Below are positions 53,558-62,488 of a DNA stretch of 64,000 nt, piece after piece. The notes beneath the pieces were generated by a model, which was not told where the DNA came from, did no database searches, and saw only the letters and a program-made list of their open reading frames with translations. Positions within the stretch are counted from its first letter, which is position 1, and each line of letters opens with the position of its first letter. The position numbers were made by a program, and so were the translations under genes. The stretch is from Parapedobacter koreensis (GTDB taxonomy: Bacteria > Bacteroidota > Bacteroidia > Sphingobacteriales > Sphingobacteriaceae): assembly GCF_900109365.1 (NCBI RefSeq), contig NZ_FNZR01000014.1, forward strand, positions 1 through 64,000, written 5' to 3'.

Positions 53558-54366
53558 TGTTCATTGGTTTTTAGTCGTTTATAAAATTATTAACTCCATG
53601 TACCGACCACCAATGCGAAGGAATTTTTGCCAATTATTTGCAAGTATGGATTAAAGCATCTACTTTTAGGGTTCATTGCAAGAAACCGAAATTATAGACA
53701 CCTTCTCCAACCTGGGCTTAAAACGGGTTTTTCCATTCAGCATTGGGGTCGGTGGCAACTGTGGAAGTAGGCTTTTTTGATGGCCTTGCTTTCGGGGTTG
53801 GGGCTTTTTAATTACGCCTTTACCCTACTCACTTCCGTGACTGCCGTATTTTCGGTTTCTGGTCACTCGGGTGACCGGATGATGTTCTTTAATAATGATT
53901 GCAGGGGTTGGGATTGTACCCATTTGATATCGCAAATTGCGACATCTACCACAAGTGGTTTGCGGTGGGGGTACGTTGGTGGTTTGGTAGTCTTCGTTTC
54001 CATAATTTTTAGTTATGTAAAACGAGCTCCCCAAAATAACGTAGGGGGTAAAACCTTACGTCGACCCACTCTTCTCACAAGAGTCGAAACTCTAGTGCAG
54101 ACCTAAAGCAAATGCCTTAGGTGGTACCTGGAAGCGGACTTCAGCAAGGCTCACCCCCTACGCCATTATATAGCAAAGATATAATATTCGTAGGAAATGA
54201 GCTAACCTTACCGCCTCCTTCCCAGGTACCAAGTGAGAAATTGGAGACTCGTTAATCATTAGGCCAAGCCTAAATCAAGCTCAAACTGTATGACTTGCTA
54301 ATTCAAATCATATGCAAATATATGCAAGTTGATTTTAAAAATCAACAAATAATTAAGAATAAATTT
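53558..54366. other. Long non-coding region with clustered palindromes
   Basis: About 800 bases without a convincing gene, at the switch from the GC-richer left part to the AT-rich island. At 53861-53959 three perfect or near-perfect hairpins follow closely: GGTCACTCGGGTGACC (53861-53876), GAT-x-TCGCAA-A-TTGCGA-x-ATC (53926-53946) and ACCACAAGTGGT (53948-53959); TGGG-N6-CCCA precedes the second. ATTATAT-N7-ATATAAT lies at 54165-54185. Small frames on both strands, such as a 46-codon one on the minus strand at 53863-54003, are not convincing. Confidence 0.5.
54041..54161 (+). ncRNA. Candidate structured RNA with closing stem
   Basis: GTAGGGGGT (54041-54049) pairs perfectly with ACCCCCTAC (54153-54161), enclosing ACTCTT-N5-AAGAGT, the 22-base hairpin ACCTAA...TTAGGT (54101-54122) and GAAG-CGGA-CTTC (54131-54142). 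The nested layout suggests a folded RNA about 121 bases long. Either strand could be the transcript. I recognise no known class. Confidence 0.35.
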
Positions 54367-54588
54367 ATGCCTGACTATAAAATTAACCGGATATCAGAAG
54401 TTTTAGAGGAAAAAGAAATGAAGAATAATGATCTGGTCGTTCATCTGAAAGTAAAGAAAGAGACGGTTTCAAGATGGGTAAACAACAAACAACAACCTAC
54501 CTTGAACACACTTAACGATATCGCTAAATTCCTTAAAGTTGACATAAGAGAATTACTTCATCAAAGTGAGTGGGTGAAGGTTAAATAG
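54367..54588 (+). CDS. XRE-family helix-turn-helix regulator
   Basis: A 73-residue Cro/C1-type protein (ISEVLEEKEMKNNDLVVHLKVKKETVSRWVNNKQQPTLNTLNDIAKFLKVDIRELLH). Start at 54367 gives the typical size; the frame opens at 54295. The frame continues for 23 codons behind the TAG stop to a TAA, which may be a decayed C-terminal extension. Likely regulator of the following TIR-like gene. Confidence 0.8.
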   Translation: MPDYKINRISEVLEEKEMKNNDLVVHLKVKKETVSRWVNNKQQPTLNTLNDIAKFLKVDIRELLHQSEWVKVK

Positions 54589-54793
54589 GTTCAATTCTCA
54601 AAAGGAAAGAATGTGGAGGTGGTGAAGGTAGAACCCATCGAAAAATTGGGAGTGGAATAATGCAGATGGGCGAGCTTGCTATGATTCAGAGATGAATTAA
54701 AATGATATCAAAAAAGATAGGCGCGATAAAGCAAAATATCAAGGATACAATCGACTAATTCTAAACAGGAAATGTCATCAAAAGTTATACATA

Positions 54794-55663
54794 ATGGCTC
54801 TTAATCCAAAAAATGTAAATTTTCTCTTTCAGCAAATTGCAAAATCTGAACTCAGAACATATAACAGTGTCGTATCACAGCTTTTTGGTTATTTAGACTT
54901 AGAGGTAAAGGATAATCCTGTTTTTGACAAATATGAGTCAGAATGGTCTAAATGGTCTGAATGGATTGAAGGGGATAATTATGAGTGGAGTTTGCCAAAA
55001 AACATAGACGACACTAAATCTTTAACTTACAATATATACAGAGGGATCGCCAAAAATGATCAGGATTGGCTGATTAATATATCAAGCGAATTATTTCCAG
55101 AAAGGAATTTTAACGATTCGATTTACAAATTCAATAATTCGTTCATAGACTATCTTGGCAAAGCGTTAGAAGATATCATCGAAGCAAATCCGGAAATTGA
55201 AGCAAACACAGCAAAAAAAACCAACAACGATACGGCCTTTATTATACATGGACACGATGATACATTAAAAATGGAGGTGCAGTTATTGTTAAATCGTGCT
55301 GCTGTAAACAGCATCGTTTTGCATGAACAGCCCGACAAGGGCAGAACTATTATTGACAAGCTTTTGGATGAAACAAATAAAGCTGGATATGCAATCGCTC
55401 TTCTTACTCCCGATGACATATTAGAGAATGAAGCGAAACAGGCACGACAAAATGTTATCTTAGAGATAGGTTATTTCATTGGATTGTTAGGAAAGGAGAG
55501 GATTAGGCTTATTGTAAAAGACGGAGTTGAGGTGCCGTCTGATTTGCAAGGAATTCTATATGAAAAATACGAGGCGAGCGGCAGTTGGAAGATAAAACTA
55601 CTGAAAGAAATGCAAGCTGTTGGAATATATGTTGACATGAAAGCCGTGGTTGATCAGTTTTAG
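54794..55663 (+). CDS. TIR-like nucleotide-binding effector (PF10137 type)
   Basis: A 289-residue protein. Residues 148-285 match the TIR-like domain found in Cap12/Pycsar TIR effectors: TAFIIHGHDD, LHEQPDKGRTIIDK, YAIALLTPDD, and QARQNVILEIGYFIGLLGKERI, with E224 as the likely catalytic Glu; then VPSDLQGILYEKYEASGSWKIKLLKEMQ. Known relatives cleave NAD when activated, causing abortive infection. Residues 1-140 form a helical domain I do not recognise, perhaps a sensor. No cyclase gene is seen nearby. Confidence 0.75.
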   Translation: MALNPKNVNFLFQQIAKSELRTYNSVVSQLFGYLDLEVKDNPVFDKYESEWSKWSEWIEGDNYEWSLPKNIDDTKSLTYNIYRGIAKNDQDWLINISSELFPERNFNDSIYKFNNSFIDYLGKALEDIIEANPEIEANTAKKTNNDTAFIIHGHDDTLKMEVQLLLNRAAVNSIVLHEQPDKGRTIIDKLLDETNKAGYAIALLTPDDILENEAKQARQNVILEIGYFIGLLGKERIRLIVKDGVEVPSDLQGILYEKYEASGSWKIKLLKEMQAVGIYVDMKAVVDQF

Positions 55664-56040
55664 GTATTTCAACGAAGATTTATTAGGAGTGACCTCCTTA
55701 AAACCATTAGAATACCAATTCAAGGCTAATTTATAAGGACAAAGGGGAATAGGAGTAAGAAGGGAAGGGAAGTTGTATAGGTTGAGATAAAAACTGTAAC
55801 GAATACTCGGACTGAAACGGAATAACGAGGATTAAGCAGCAACGACTATTGAGAAATTTTTATTAACTATTAATAAGTAAAGAATGCCGACTCATTTGAT
55901 TCCAAAACGGAAAACCAGAGGCACGCTCTCACATATAAAATATTGCTAATCATCTATAATCCTTAAAAGAAGGAATTTTGCTATGGCTAATCAAGGTAAG
56001 GATGGATCTAAGGAGGATATAAACGTAATAAATTTAACAA
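55664..56040 (+). other. Gene-free stretch with one tiny frame
   Basis: 377 AT-rich bases. A 26-codon frame at 55983-56063 (MANQGKDGSKEDINVINLTN...) overlaps the start of the next gene and includes an AAGGAGG; it could be a leader peptide. Nothing else is supported. Confidence 0.3.
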
Positions 56041-56931
56041 ATGAGCATAAAAGAGACCTTTGAAAAAATAGAGAGAGTTATAGACAAATTATACTATAGT
56101 TCTTCATATGTTTCCACTCAATCTTCGGATTTAAAATATACGGCAAAAAATTTAGTTTCATTAAAAGATGCTATTAATGAATTGGCGGATATAGAATTTA
56201 TCCAAACTGAAATAACGGAATTGAAATCATCTGCCTTGTTTAAAAATTATAAAGATGAAGATGCTTTTAACTCTACTGATAATAGCAAAATTTTAGGCGG
56301 AGTACAGGAATTGAGAATCGGTCTCGAATTTCTTCTCAATTATTATTACTCATTGAATCAAGGGGGTGACAGTGTAATTCAGATTAAATTGCCAGAAACT
56401 AAAACATTTGATGAACTATCCAAAATTTCGAATGAACTAAAAAAATCTTTAGAGCTTCCGCTTCTTGACAGTAACACAGATGGTCGTATTGAAATTCTTA
56501 CAGCTGAATCAGGTTCAATTTGGCTTATGGTATCAGTTGGCACCGTTGCAGCAGTCAATTTGGTAGGAGCTATTTGTTGGGCTTCCGCCGTTATCCGCAA
56601 AAAAATGGCTGAAGCCAGAATATTTGAGGCTCATGCGAAAACATTAGATTTGAAAAATGAAGCTTTACAGAACTTAATAGACGCTCAAGAACAACAGTTA
56701 AAAAATATTGTTATTGCTGAAGCAGAGGCAATCGCAACAAACCACTATGACAACCAAGCGCCTGAAACAATCGCACGGTTGAAATTATCATTAGAAACCA
56801 TAGCTGATCTGATTGAACGAGGCGCCAAAATATTGCCAAGCTCGAAGGAAGAAGATATTAAAAAGGTATTTCCTGACTATAGCAATCTTGCCCTTATAGA
56901 ATCAACTATAAAACAGATTGCCAACCAATAA
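56041..56931 (+). CDS. Unknown protein with a central membrane helix
   Basis: A 296-residue protein: helical soluble N-terminal part (1-155), one hydrophobic helix at about 162-184 (WLMVSVGTVAAVNLVGAICWASAV) directly after ILTAESGS, and a long coiled-coil C-terminal half (185-290). No family recognised. The topology, with a soluble sensor-like part and a coiled coil on either side of one helix, is seen in several defence membrane effectors, but that is only an analogy. Confidence 0.65.
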   Translation: MSIKETFEKIERVIDKLYYSSSYVSTQSSDLKYTAKNLVSLKDAINELADIEFIQTEITELKSSALFKNYKDEDAFNSTDNSKILGGVQELRIGLEFLLNYYYSLNQGGDSVIQIKLPETKTFDELSKISNELKKSLELPLLDSNTDGRIEILTAESGSIWLMVSVGTVAAVNLVGAICWASAVIRKKMAEARIFEAHAKTLDLKNEALQNLIDAQEQQLKNIVIAEAEAIATNHYDNQAPETIARLKLSLETIADLIERGAKILPSSKEEDIKKVFPDYSNLALIESTIKQIANQ

Positions 56932-56986
56932 TAAGGATTACTATTAGTTTAAGATATTAAGCCCAATTAAAAATTATGACAAAATA

Positions 56987-57349
56987 ATGCAAAACTTCAC
57001 ACAACAAGAAAGACAAGCTCTTTTAAATGCTTTACAAGCTGGACGACAAAATGCTATTAACGCTGTTAATTTAGCCGCAACTTTAGGCTATCCTACCTTA
57101 CACAATCAACCTAAATTGCGAAAATTAATCAAGGAGTGTATTGAGCTCGAGGGTGATTTAATCGCTTCAAAGACATCTCATCCAAGAGGCTTCTTCCTTA
57201 TCAACGATGAACAAGAATTGGAAAATTATTTAGACAGTTTAGAAAGCAGGACAAGGAGAGATAATGACAGAAGAAATGCCCTTATTGCCAATTGGAACAA
57301 CAATAATCCGGCTTCTCCTATCAATAGGCAGCCACTTACCATTATTTAG
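56987..57349 (+). CDS. Winged-helix-like small protein
   Basis: A 120-residue protein. AINAVNLAATLGYPTLHNQPKLRKLIKECIELEGDLIASKTSHPRGFFLINDEQELENYLDSLESR resembles winged-helix proteins found with phages and restriction systems (helix-turn-helix, then a GFFL-type wing). It lies 12 bases before a disrupted endonuclease gene and may have been its regulator. Confidence 0.6.
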   Translation: MQNFTQQERQALLNALQAGRQNAINAVNLAATLGYPTLHNQPKLRKLIKECIELEGDLIASKTSHPRGFFLINDEQELENYLDSLESRTRRDNDRRNALIANWNNNNPASPINRQPLTII

Positions 57350-57361
57350 AAATTAGATAAC

Positions 57362-58069
57362 ATGCCAGCACAAGACTATATATCTCATCAAGAAGGAGTG
57401 AACCTCAAATTTAAGCGAGAGACCTTATTAAATTATGCCAGTAGCCGATGGGGATTAACTAAGTCAGCCAGTGTTGGTGCGACATCGAAATTAATTAGAG
57501 AATGTGCACCGAAAGCTTTCTAAGAATGGGAAGCATTTTATTTCGGTACGGCCGTGCAAAATAAAAGAAACGGCATACCCATTACTCGCGAATACATCAC
57601 TTCTTTAGGGCAAAAACTATATGTAAAACTAACGGAGGTAGTGCGACAAGAATTAGCAGCTATTACAGAAGAAGAATGCATTGACTACATATATAACCTC
57701 GTGATAAACCGAACATATGAGGGTTATGTAGGTGAGATAGATACTATTTATGGGCAACTACAAGCATTGATAGGCCATGAAATTATGGCCGCTCCTGACG
57801 ATTGGGATAGGCGCTATGGAGTAGACTTTTACATTGCAATCAATGACAAACATATTGGGCTACAAATAAAACCAATTTCTTCGGGTATGACCTTAAACGA
57901 TTATCAATGGGTAGAAATGCATCGACGGGCTCATGAACGTTTTACTCAAGATTTTGGTGGACACGTGTTTTTTGTGTTTTCAGTAAAAAATGGGGACAAT
58001 AAAGCCATCCATAATATAGACGTAGTAGAACAAATTCAAACGGAAATAGCACGTTTGCAAACATTATAA
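57362..58069 (+). pseudogene. Restriction endonuclease-like gene with in-frame stop
   Basis: The frame opens at ATG 57362 (MPAQDYISHQEGVNLKFKRE) and runs to 58069 with one TAA at 57521-57523 between KAF and EWEAFYF; a Glu codon changed by one base would explain it. The intact protein would have 235 residues. The second part has a PD-(D/E)XK-like core (GYVGEIDTIYGQL, DDWDRRYGVDFYIAINDKHIGLQIKP). The N-terminal VGATSKLIRECAPKAF-x-EWEAFY pattern parallels VGQMSDLI...EWEEWY of the MjaI-like endonuclease at 59257, so the two are probably distant relatives. A shorter product from an internal start is possible but would lack the N-terminal domain. Confidence 0.7.
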
Positions 58070-58103
58070 TGCAAATAGAACTATAGGTAGTTATAGGCTC
58101 TCA

Positions 58104-58134
58104 TTGCACTTGCATCATTTTTTCCCTAAGTTTG
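58104..58134 (+). promoter_or_regulatory. Promoter of the methyltransferase gene, leaderless
   Basis: TTGC at 58104-58107, a 19-base spacer and TAAGTTTG at 58127-58134. The ATG at 58139 is only five bases from the -7 box, so transcription should begin at or next to the start codon. Confidence 0.6.
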
Positions 58135-58138
58135 TACC

Positions 58139-59260
58139 ATGTCCATCTCATCCACCCAACATCAGATCATCATCGGCGAAGCTGCCCAGAAAATGGCTGA
58201 ATTAAAAGATCATTCGGTAGATTTGGTAGTGACTTCGCCACCCTATCCGATGATAGAGATGTGGGATGATATTATGGCCAATATCAACCCAGCCATTGGC
58301 GATGACCTGAGGCAAGGCGATGGGGCTGCGGCTTTTGAGCGGATGCATCAATCGCTGGATGCGATATGGGAACAAACTTATAGGGTATTAAAGCCTGGAG
58401 GGTTTGCGTGCATCAATATTGGCGATGCCACCCGTACCATCAACGAACAGTTTGCCCTATATGCCAACCATTCGCGTATCATCTCGGCTTTTATACAACT
58501 TGGCTTTGCCAATATGCCCAATATCCTTTGGCGTAAACAAACCAACGCCCCAAATAAATTCATGGGATCGGGCATGCTACCCGCAGGGGCTTATGTAACA
58601 CTGGAGCACGAATGGATATTGGTGTTTCGCAAGGCGGGTAAACGCACGTTTAAGTCGGAAGCGGAAAAACAATTGCGCAGGGAGAGCGCATTTTTCTGGG
58701 AGGAACGCAACACATGGTTTTCAGACCTATGGGATCTAAAAGGAGTAAAGCAGAAAATAACCAATTCAGGAAGCCGTGATCGCAGCGCGGCTTATCCGTT
58801 TGAGCTCCCTTATCGGCTCATCAACATGTATTCGGTGAAAGGGGATACTGTACTCGACCCCTTTTTAGGTACAGGAACCACTGCTTTGGCCGCCATGGCT
58901 ACCGAAAGAAATAGCGTGGGCATTGACATTGACAGCGCGTTTTTGCCCATTATTGCCGCATCTATCAACGAGGCGGCCCCTTTGCAGCTAAACCAATATA
59001 TCCGCCACCGGATAGAAGCGCATAAAACGTTTCTGCAATTGCGGGCTTTGGACGATAAAAAATCGCCTATCAAACATTTCAATGAGGCATTGAATCTGCC
59101 GGTAATGACTTCACAAGAAATAGAAATAAGGCTCCATTATGTGGACGGTGTGAAGCAACAATCATCCACCTGCTATGAAGTGACTTATCGAGGCGGGGAA
59201 AAAGCTGCGCATTTCGAGGCTCCAAAAAGGCGGGGATTACAAGAGGTGTTGCCTTTCTAA
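58139..59260 (+). CDS. Type II DNA methyltransferase, N4-cytosine/N6-adenine beta class
   Basis: A 373-residue methyltransferase. Catalytic motif IV TSPPYPM (S33-P34-P35-Y36) comes before the AdoMet motif DPFLGTGTTAL (from D240), the beta-class order. SPPY favours N4-cytosine methylation. The last 90 residues are variable. The neighbouring MjaI-type endonuclease suggests the target CTAG, but this is inference. It protects host DNA. It converges on the endonuclease gene with a four-base overlap. Confidence 0.85.
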   Translation: MSISSTQHQIIIGEAAQKMAELKDHSVDLVVTSPPYPMIEMWDDIMANINPAIGDDLRQGDGAAAFERMHQSLDAIWEQTYRVLKPGGFACINIGDATRTINEQFALYANHSRIISAFIQLGFANMPNILWRKQTNAPNKFMGSGMLPAGAYVTLEHEWILVFRKAGKRTFKSEAEKQLRRESAFFWEERNTWFSDLWDLKGVKQKITNSGSRDRSAAYPFELPYRLINMYSVKGDTVLDPFLGTGTTALAAMATERNSVGIDIDSAFLPIIAASINEAAPLQLNQYIRHRIEAHKTFLQLRALDDKKSPIKHFNEALNLPVMTSQEIEIRLHYVDGVKQQSSTCYEVTYRGGEKAAHFEAPKRRGLQEVLPF

Positions 59261-59847
59261 AGACTGGGCAGGTCAAATTCTATGGTTATCCTATCCTTTT
59301 TCTTTTCATAAAAAATAATAGGCGTATCGATCACTTCATTAAGGCCCATTTTCGTCTTATATGTACTTGGCTTGATGCTCACAGCCTGGTCGCCTATAAA
59401 ACCATCGATACCCTTGCTTTCTTCCTCCGGTGTAGCTAAGCGATAAGGCAAAATATATTCACGAGCAACACGTTTTAGTATAGCTTCTTGGAATTTTAAC
59501 CCTGCATAGGTCTTAACGATCACCAATTCTTCCACCCATTGCCTTACGGTGTCCCTATCAATATCCTGTATACTTTTCTGAAATGCTTGTACCATCGCCC
59601 ATACCCTATCGGCAGCGGATTCAATGGCAGCTGGGTTTTGTGACATATACCATTCTTCCCATTCGGCTAAGGTGGAGCCTCCAAACTGCTGAATGAGGTC
59701 GCTCATTTGCCCCACGATTTTCGGTCTTGTACCCTGCGCATTCTGATTTGCTAAATTCAGGATTTGGGTGACATATTTAAGGTATTGATATTTCTTGCCC
59801 GAAAGCAATTCTTGCACCTCGGTATTGGGAATATTAACTTTCTTCAT
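59257..59847 (-). CDS. MjaI-family type II restriction endonuclease
   Basis: A 196-residue protein. ANQNAQGTRPKIVGQMSDLIQQFGGSTLAEWEEWY, VRQWVEELVIVKTYAGLKFQEAILKRVA and LATPEEESKGIDGFIGDQAVSIKPSTYK match my memory of the RE_MjaI family; the E-x-GIDGFIG-x-SIKP part is the catalytic PD-(D/E)XK core. MjaI cuts CTAG. The gene follows the controller gene without a gap (59848/59847) and appears intact, in contrast to the disrupted one at 57362. Confidence 0.8.
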   Translation of the reverse strand: MKKVNIPNTEVQELLSGKKYQYLKYVTQILNLANQNAQGTRPKIVGQMSDLIQQFGGSTLAEWEEWYMSQNPAAIESAADRVWAMVQAFQKSIQDIDRDTVRQWVEELVIVKTYAGLKFQEAILKRVAREYILPYRLATPEEESKGIDGFIGDQAVSIKPSTYKTKMGLNEVIDTPIIFYEKKKDRITIEFDLPSL

Positions 59848-60057
59848 TCAGACACCGTTGAATAATTCGCTTAAACTAATGGACAAGGCTTTGGCTATTT
59901 TTTCAAGATTCACAACGGATATATTGCGTTTGCCGCTTTCTACACTGGCAATGTAACTCCTATCCAAATCGGCAGCATAAGCCAGATCTTTTTGAGACTT
60001 GCCTTTTTGCTCCCTTACTTCCTTGATGCGTAACCCGATTTTGCCTTTGATATCCAC
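59848..60057 (-). CDS. Restriction-modification controller (C) protein
   Basis: A 69-residue XRE-type protein (IGLRIKEVREQKGKSQKDLAYAADLDRSYIASVESGKRNISVVNLEKIAKALSISLSELF), the size and sequence type of C proteins. Such proteins first activate and then repress their own gene and the endonuclease, delaying cutting until the host DNA is methylated. It directly precedes the endonuclease, and a C-box lies 22 bases upstream. Confidence 0.88.
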   Translation of the reverse strand: MDIKGKIGLRIKEVREQKGKSQKDLAYAADLDRSYIASVESGKRNISVVNLEKIAKALSISLSELFNGV

Positions 60058-60079
60058 TGTGTAAAGATGGCAGATTGTA

Positions 60080-60103
60080 GACTATAAGCCAAAGACTATA
60101 AGT
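60080..60103 (-). promoter_or_regulatory. C-box operator of the controller protein
   Basis: On the minus strand: ACTTATAGTC, spacer TTTGG, then CTTATAGTC. This is the double C-box found before many C genes (GACTTATAGTC-type units with a short spacer). The rest of the 60058-60391 region holds no other feature I can name. Confidence 0.75.
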
Positions 60104-60391
60104 AACATTCGTTTTTTGAGGCTTACATCAAAAGAAATCCGTTATCTATAAAGATTATCGAACTTGTTCCAACGGGTTAGCGACTGTCAGCGATTTATGA
60201 ATTTTACGGTAAACCGTAATATAATATTAATTAAAACTTCAACTTTTGAGTTTAGGATTATGCTTTACAACATTTCATGAAGCTATTTCCTTTTTTAACT
60301 TTGGATTTCAACAAATTAGTTTTTACTTTTAACATAGCCAATGTGACCTGCACCTGAAGTAAACGAGATTTTTTGACTACAAACTGATACT

Positions 60392-60874
60392 ATGGATGAA
60401 TCTACAATTAGAAACAGATTAAGGCAAGCCATTGAAACATCACTTGAACAAGCAGATTAAATCCTATTATCTGCTAAAAGCGAGTATGGGAGCGATGTTT
60501 CGAAAAAAGGAACTTTGGCCGTTAGACCTTTTGCCGGTGCACTTGCCAGTTCATTAAAGTGGGCAAAAGAGCTAAAGAAAAGTAATCCTACATTGTCTAA
60601 AGAAATTGATGAATTTACTAACTCACTGCCCGAAGCTAAGGATTTACGTGACATGCTCGAACACGAAGAAGATTATCTAAAAGGAAAAGGCAGAAAGCAA
60701 GCTCAGTTTAGTAAAAACATGGTTGTCAACAATGGTAAATTAACTGTTACAGGCGTTATGCCTCAAGTCATCATGATTGTCAACGAAGGTGTATTAATTG
60801 GTGGAAAAGTTAATGTTCTAAATGCCATCCAACAACTCAAATCACTATTTTATAAACTAAATCTTAATAAGTAA
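60392..60874 (+). pseudogene. Unknown gene with in-frame stop
   Basis: Opens at ATG 60392 (MDESTIRNRLRQAIETSLEQAD) and has a TAA at 60458-60460, after which the same frame continues to 60874 (ILLSAKSEYGSDVSKKGTLAVRPFAG...). The whole would be 160 codons. An internal start near 60515 leaves 119 residues. No family recognised. It precedes the DUF6414 gene by two bases and is probably its former partner. Confidence 0.55.
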
Positions 60875-60876
60875 TA

Positions 60877-61914
60877 ATGAAATCAATTAAAGATTTGATC
60901 TACTTCGATTATGATAAGGCAAAGTCTTTAAATAGTCAATTAAAGGGAGGCTTAATTAGTAAACTCACGAAAGCTATCGAGGAAGAAGGTGGCATATCTT
61001 CCGAGATTGGTTTTGATATTAAAATACTGAAAGGTAGGATTGGAGGAGACGAGAAAAGCAAGTCACTGCGCACTGAAACCATTGAAATATACCATGAATT
61101 ATTGAACGAAGTTGAGATGGTCTTATATGATGCGAAAATATTGACGGATTTGAATGAAGCTTTTGGAAAAGGTGATAGAACATTTAATGAATTCCTAAAC
61201 GATATCCCCAACTTTACTTATGTAAAGGCAAATGGTTGGAGTTTTTTTGAGGACTTCGAAAGATTCAAAAGAATAATGAACAACTTCAATGAGATTCAAC
61301 GCTTGATCTATGCGTCTGTTCTAGAATCAAATACCGAATACAAACAATTAAAAGAGCAAATTAATGAGTTAAAAAAAGGTCTAAAGTCAAACAATAATTC
61401 TAATAATCATAAAGAATTAGCTAAGTTAAAGGCAATTGAAAGAAATTTAGACAAGATAGTAGAACAGGAATCTGAAGCAGTATTTCTGGACGAATCTTTC
61501 GTTGAAAGGTTAGAAACGTTTTTGAACACATTTTCCCCTAATAGACTCAATTTTAGATTAGCGCCATTTGACCATTTTAGCGATTTTCAGATTCTTTCCA
61601 ATCTTAAAAGTGAATATTTATTAAGTGGGACATTTGACAATATCATTTATACTTACGGAAGTAGGCCAAATATAAAATTATCTGTTTTTGGGATAATCAC
61701 ATCTTGCCCTCTTAAAATAGACAACAGAGTTAATCTTAATGATGAATATCTGGGTTATGCGGATGAAGAACTTAAAGATGAAGTTCATTTTGAAAGGGCG
61801 TTCCGCAATGTATTTTCATCATTCGAAAGCTTTGAAAAATTTTTCTTTGTTCCTTCATATCCCAAGATATCACTAAGTCCTATTGCGATTTATCGAGAAG
61901 TAAAATTAGAATAA
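60877..61914 (+). CDS. DUF6414-like protein
   Basis: A 345-residue soluble protein. The start KDLIYFDYDKAKSLNSQLKGGLI fits the DUF6414 family (iYxDxxKxxSLxSQLxGGL), followed by a helical middle with a Lys/Asn-rich coiled coil (155-200) and a C-terminal alpha/beta part. DUF6414 genes are common in defence-type islands; no activity is known to me. Confidence 0.6.
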   Translation: MKSIKDLIYFDYDKAKSLNSQLKGGLISKLTKAIEEEGGISSEIGFDIKILKGRIGGDEKSKSLRTETIEIYHELLNEVEMVLYDAKILTDLNEAFGKGDRTFNEFLNDIPNFTYVKANGWSFFEDFERFKRIMNNFNEIQRLIYASVLESNTEYKQLKEQINELKKGLKSNNNSNNHKELAKLKAIERNLDKIVEQESEAVFLDESFVERLETFLNTFSPNRLNFRLAPFDHFSDFQILSNLKSEYLLSGTFDNIIYTYGSRPNIKLSVFGIITSCPLKIDNRVNLNDEYLGYADEELKDEVHFERAFRNVFSSFESFEKFFFVPSYPKISLSPIAIYREVKLE

Positions 61915-62022
61915 CCTAAGCAAAAACCAGATCAAAAGACAAAAAATACCTCTTAATACAATTTAATCAGAAAATTCTCTACAACTATTAGATGCTTAGG
62001 AGCATACTTGTAACCTTCCATA

Positions 62023-62430
62023 ATGGACAAAAAGAACAATCACGAGAAGATCTACGACAAACTGTCGTCCCTTTTCAACATTAGAATCAAGGCACAATTA
62101 AAAGACAGTCCCCTTGAATTCCATAAGTTGCTTCATATTAAAAACGTAGTAACCGAGAATGAAAACTATGTTATTATATTTAAAGGAAAAGAACACACGT
62201 TGATTTTTAAGGATAGAGATGAACTCATTACAAATTTCATAGCTTACATTGAAATTGAAATCAGTGTACTTGAAGAAGAATTTGAGGAACTAAATCAGTT
62301 TGAAAATTCGAGCATGGGAATCAAATATGATGACAATGAAGTTTATCTGCATCATGAAACAATTGGCCATAGCTTACATAAATTGAATCAGATAAGGGAT
62401 CGGCTTATAAAGGATAAAGCATCGCACTGA
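62023..62430 (+). CDS. Hypothetical protein
   Basis: A 135-residue protein with a small alpha/beta N-terminal half (YVIIFKGKEHTLIFKDRDELITNFIAYIEIEISVLEEEFEEL) and a helical end. No family recognised. It has AT-rich composition like its neighbours. Confidence 0.5.
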   Translation: MDKKNNHEKIYDKLSSLFNIRIKAQLKDSPLEFHKLLHIKNVVTENENYVIIFKGKEHTLIFKDRDELITNFIAYIEIEISVLEEEFEELNQFENSSMGIKYDDNEVYLHHETIGHSLHKLNQIRDRLIKDKASH

Positions 62431-62488
62431 ACGGCGATCTCGTCGTTCGAGACTACCAAATCAACTTAGATTCTAAAACACCAAAATA

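Noticed and set aside
53777-54106. Small frames on both strands in the 53.8-54.1 kb block, including one with CxxC
   Set aside because: They need TTG starts or lack start signals, and palindromes explain the sequence better.
54125-54150. SRP RNA helix 8
   Set aside because: An AGCA bulge near a small hairpin is suggestive, but the GGAA tetraloop and the conserved symmetric loop are missing.
54041-54161. Retron-type msr-msd RNA
   Set aside because: The closing stem and hairpins are reminiscent, but no reverse transcriptase gene exists anywhere in the window.
57362-60874. Recoding of TAA as an amino acid in two island genes
   Set aside because: Other genes in the same island end normally at TAA (for example the stops at 58069 and 60874), so point mutations are simpler.
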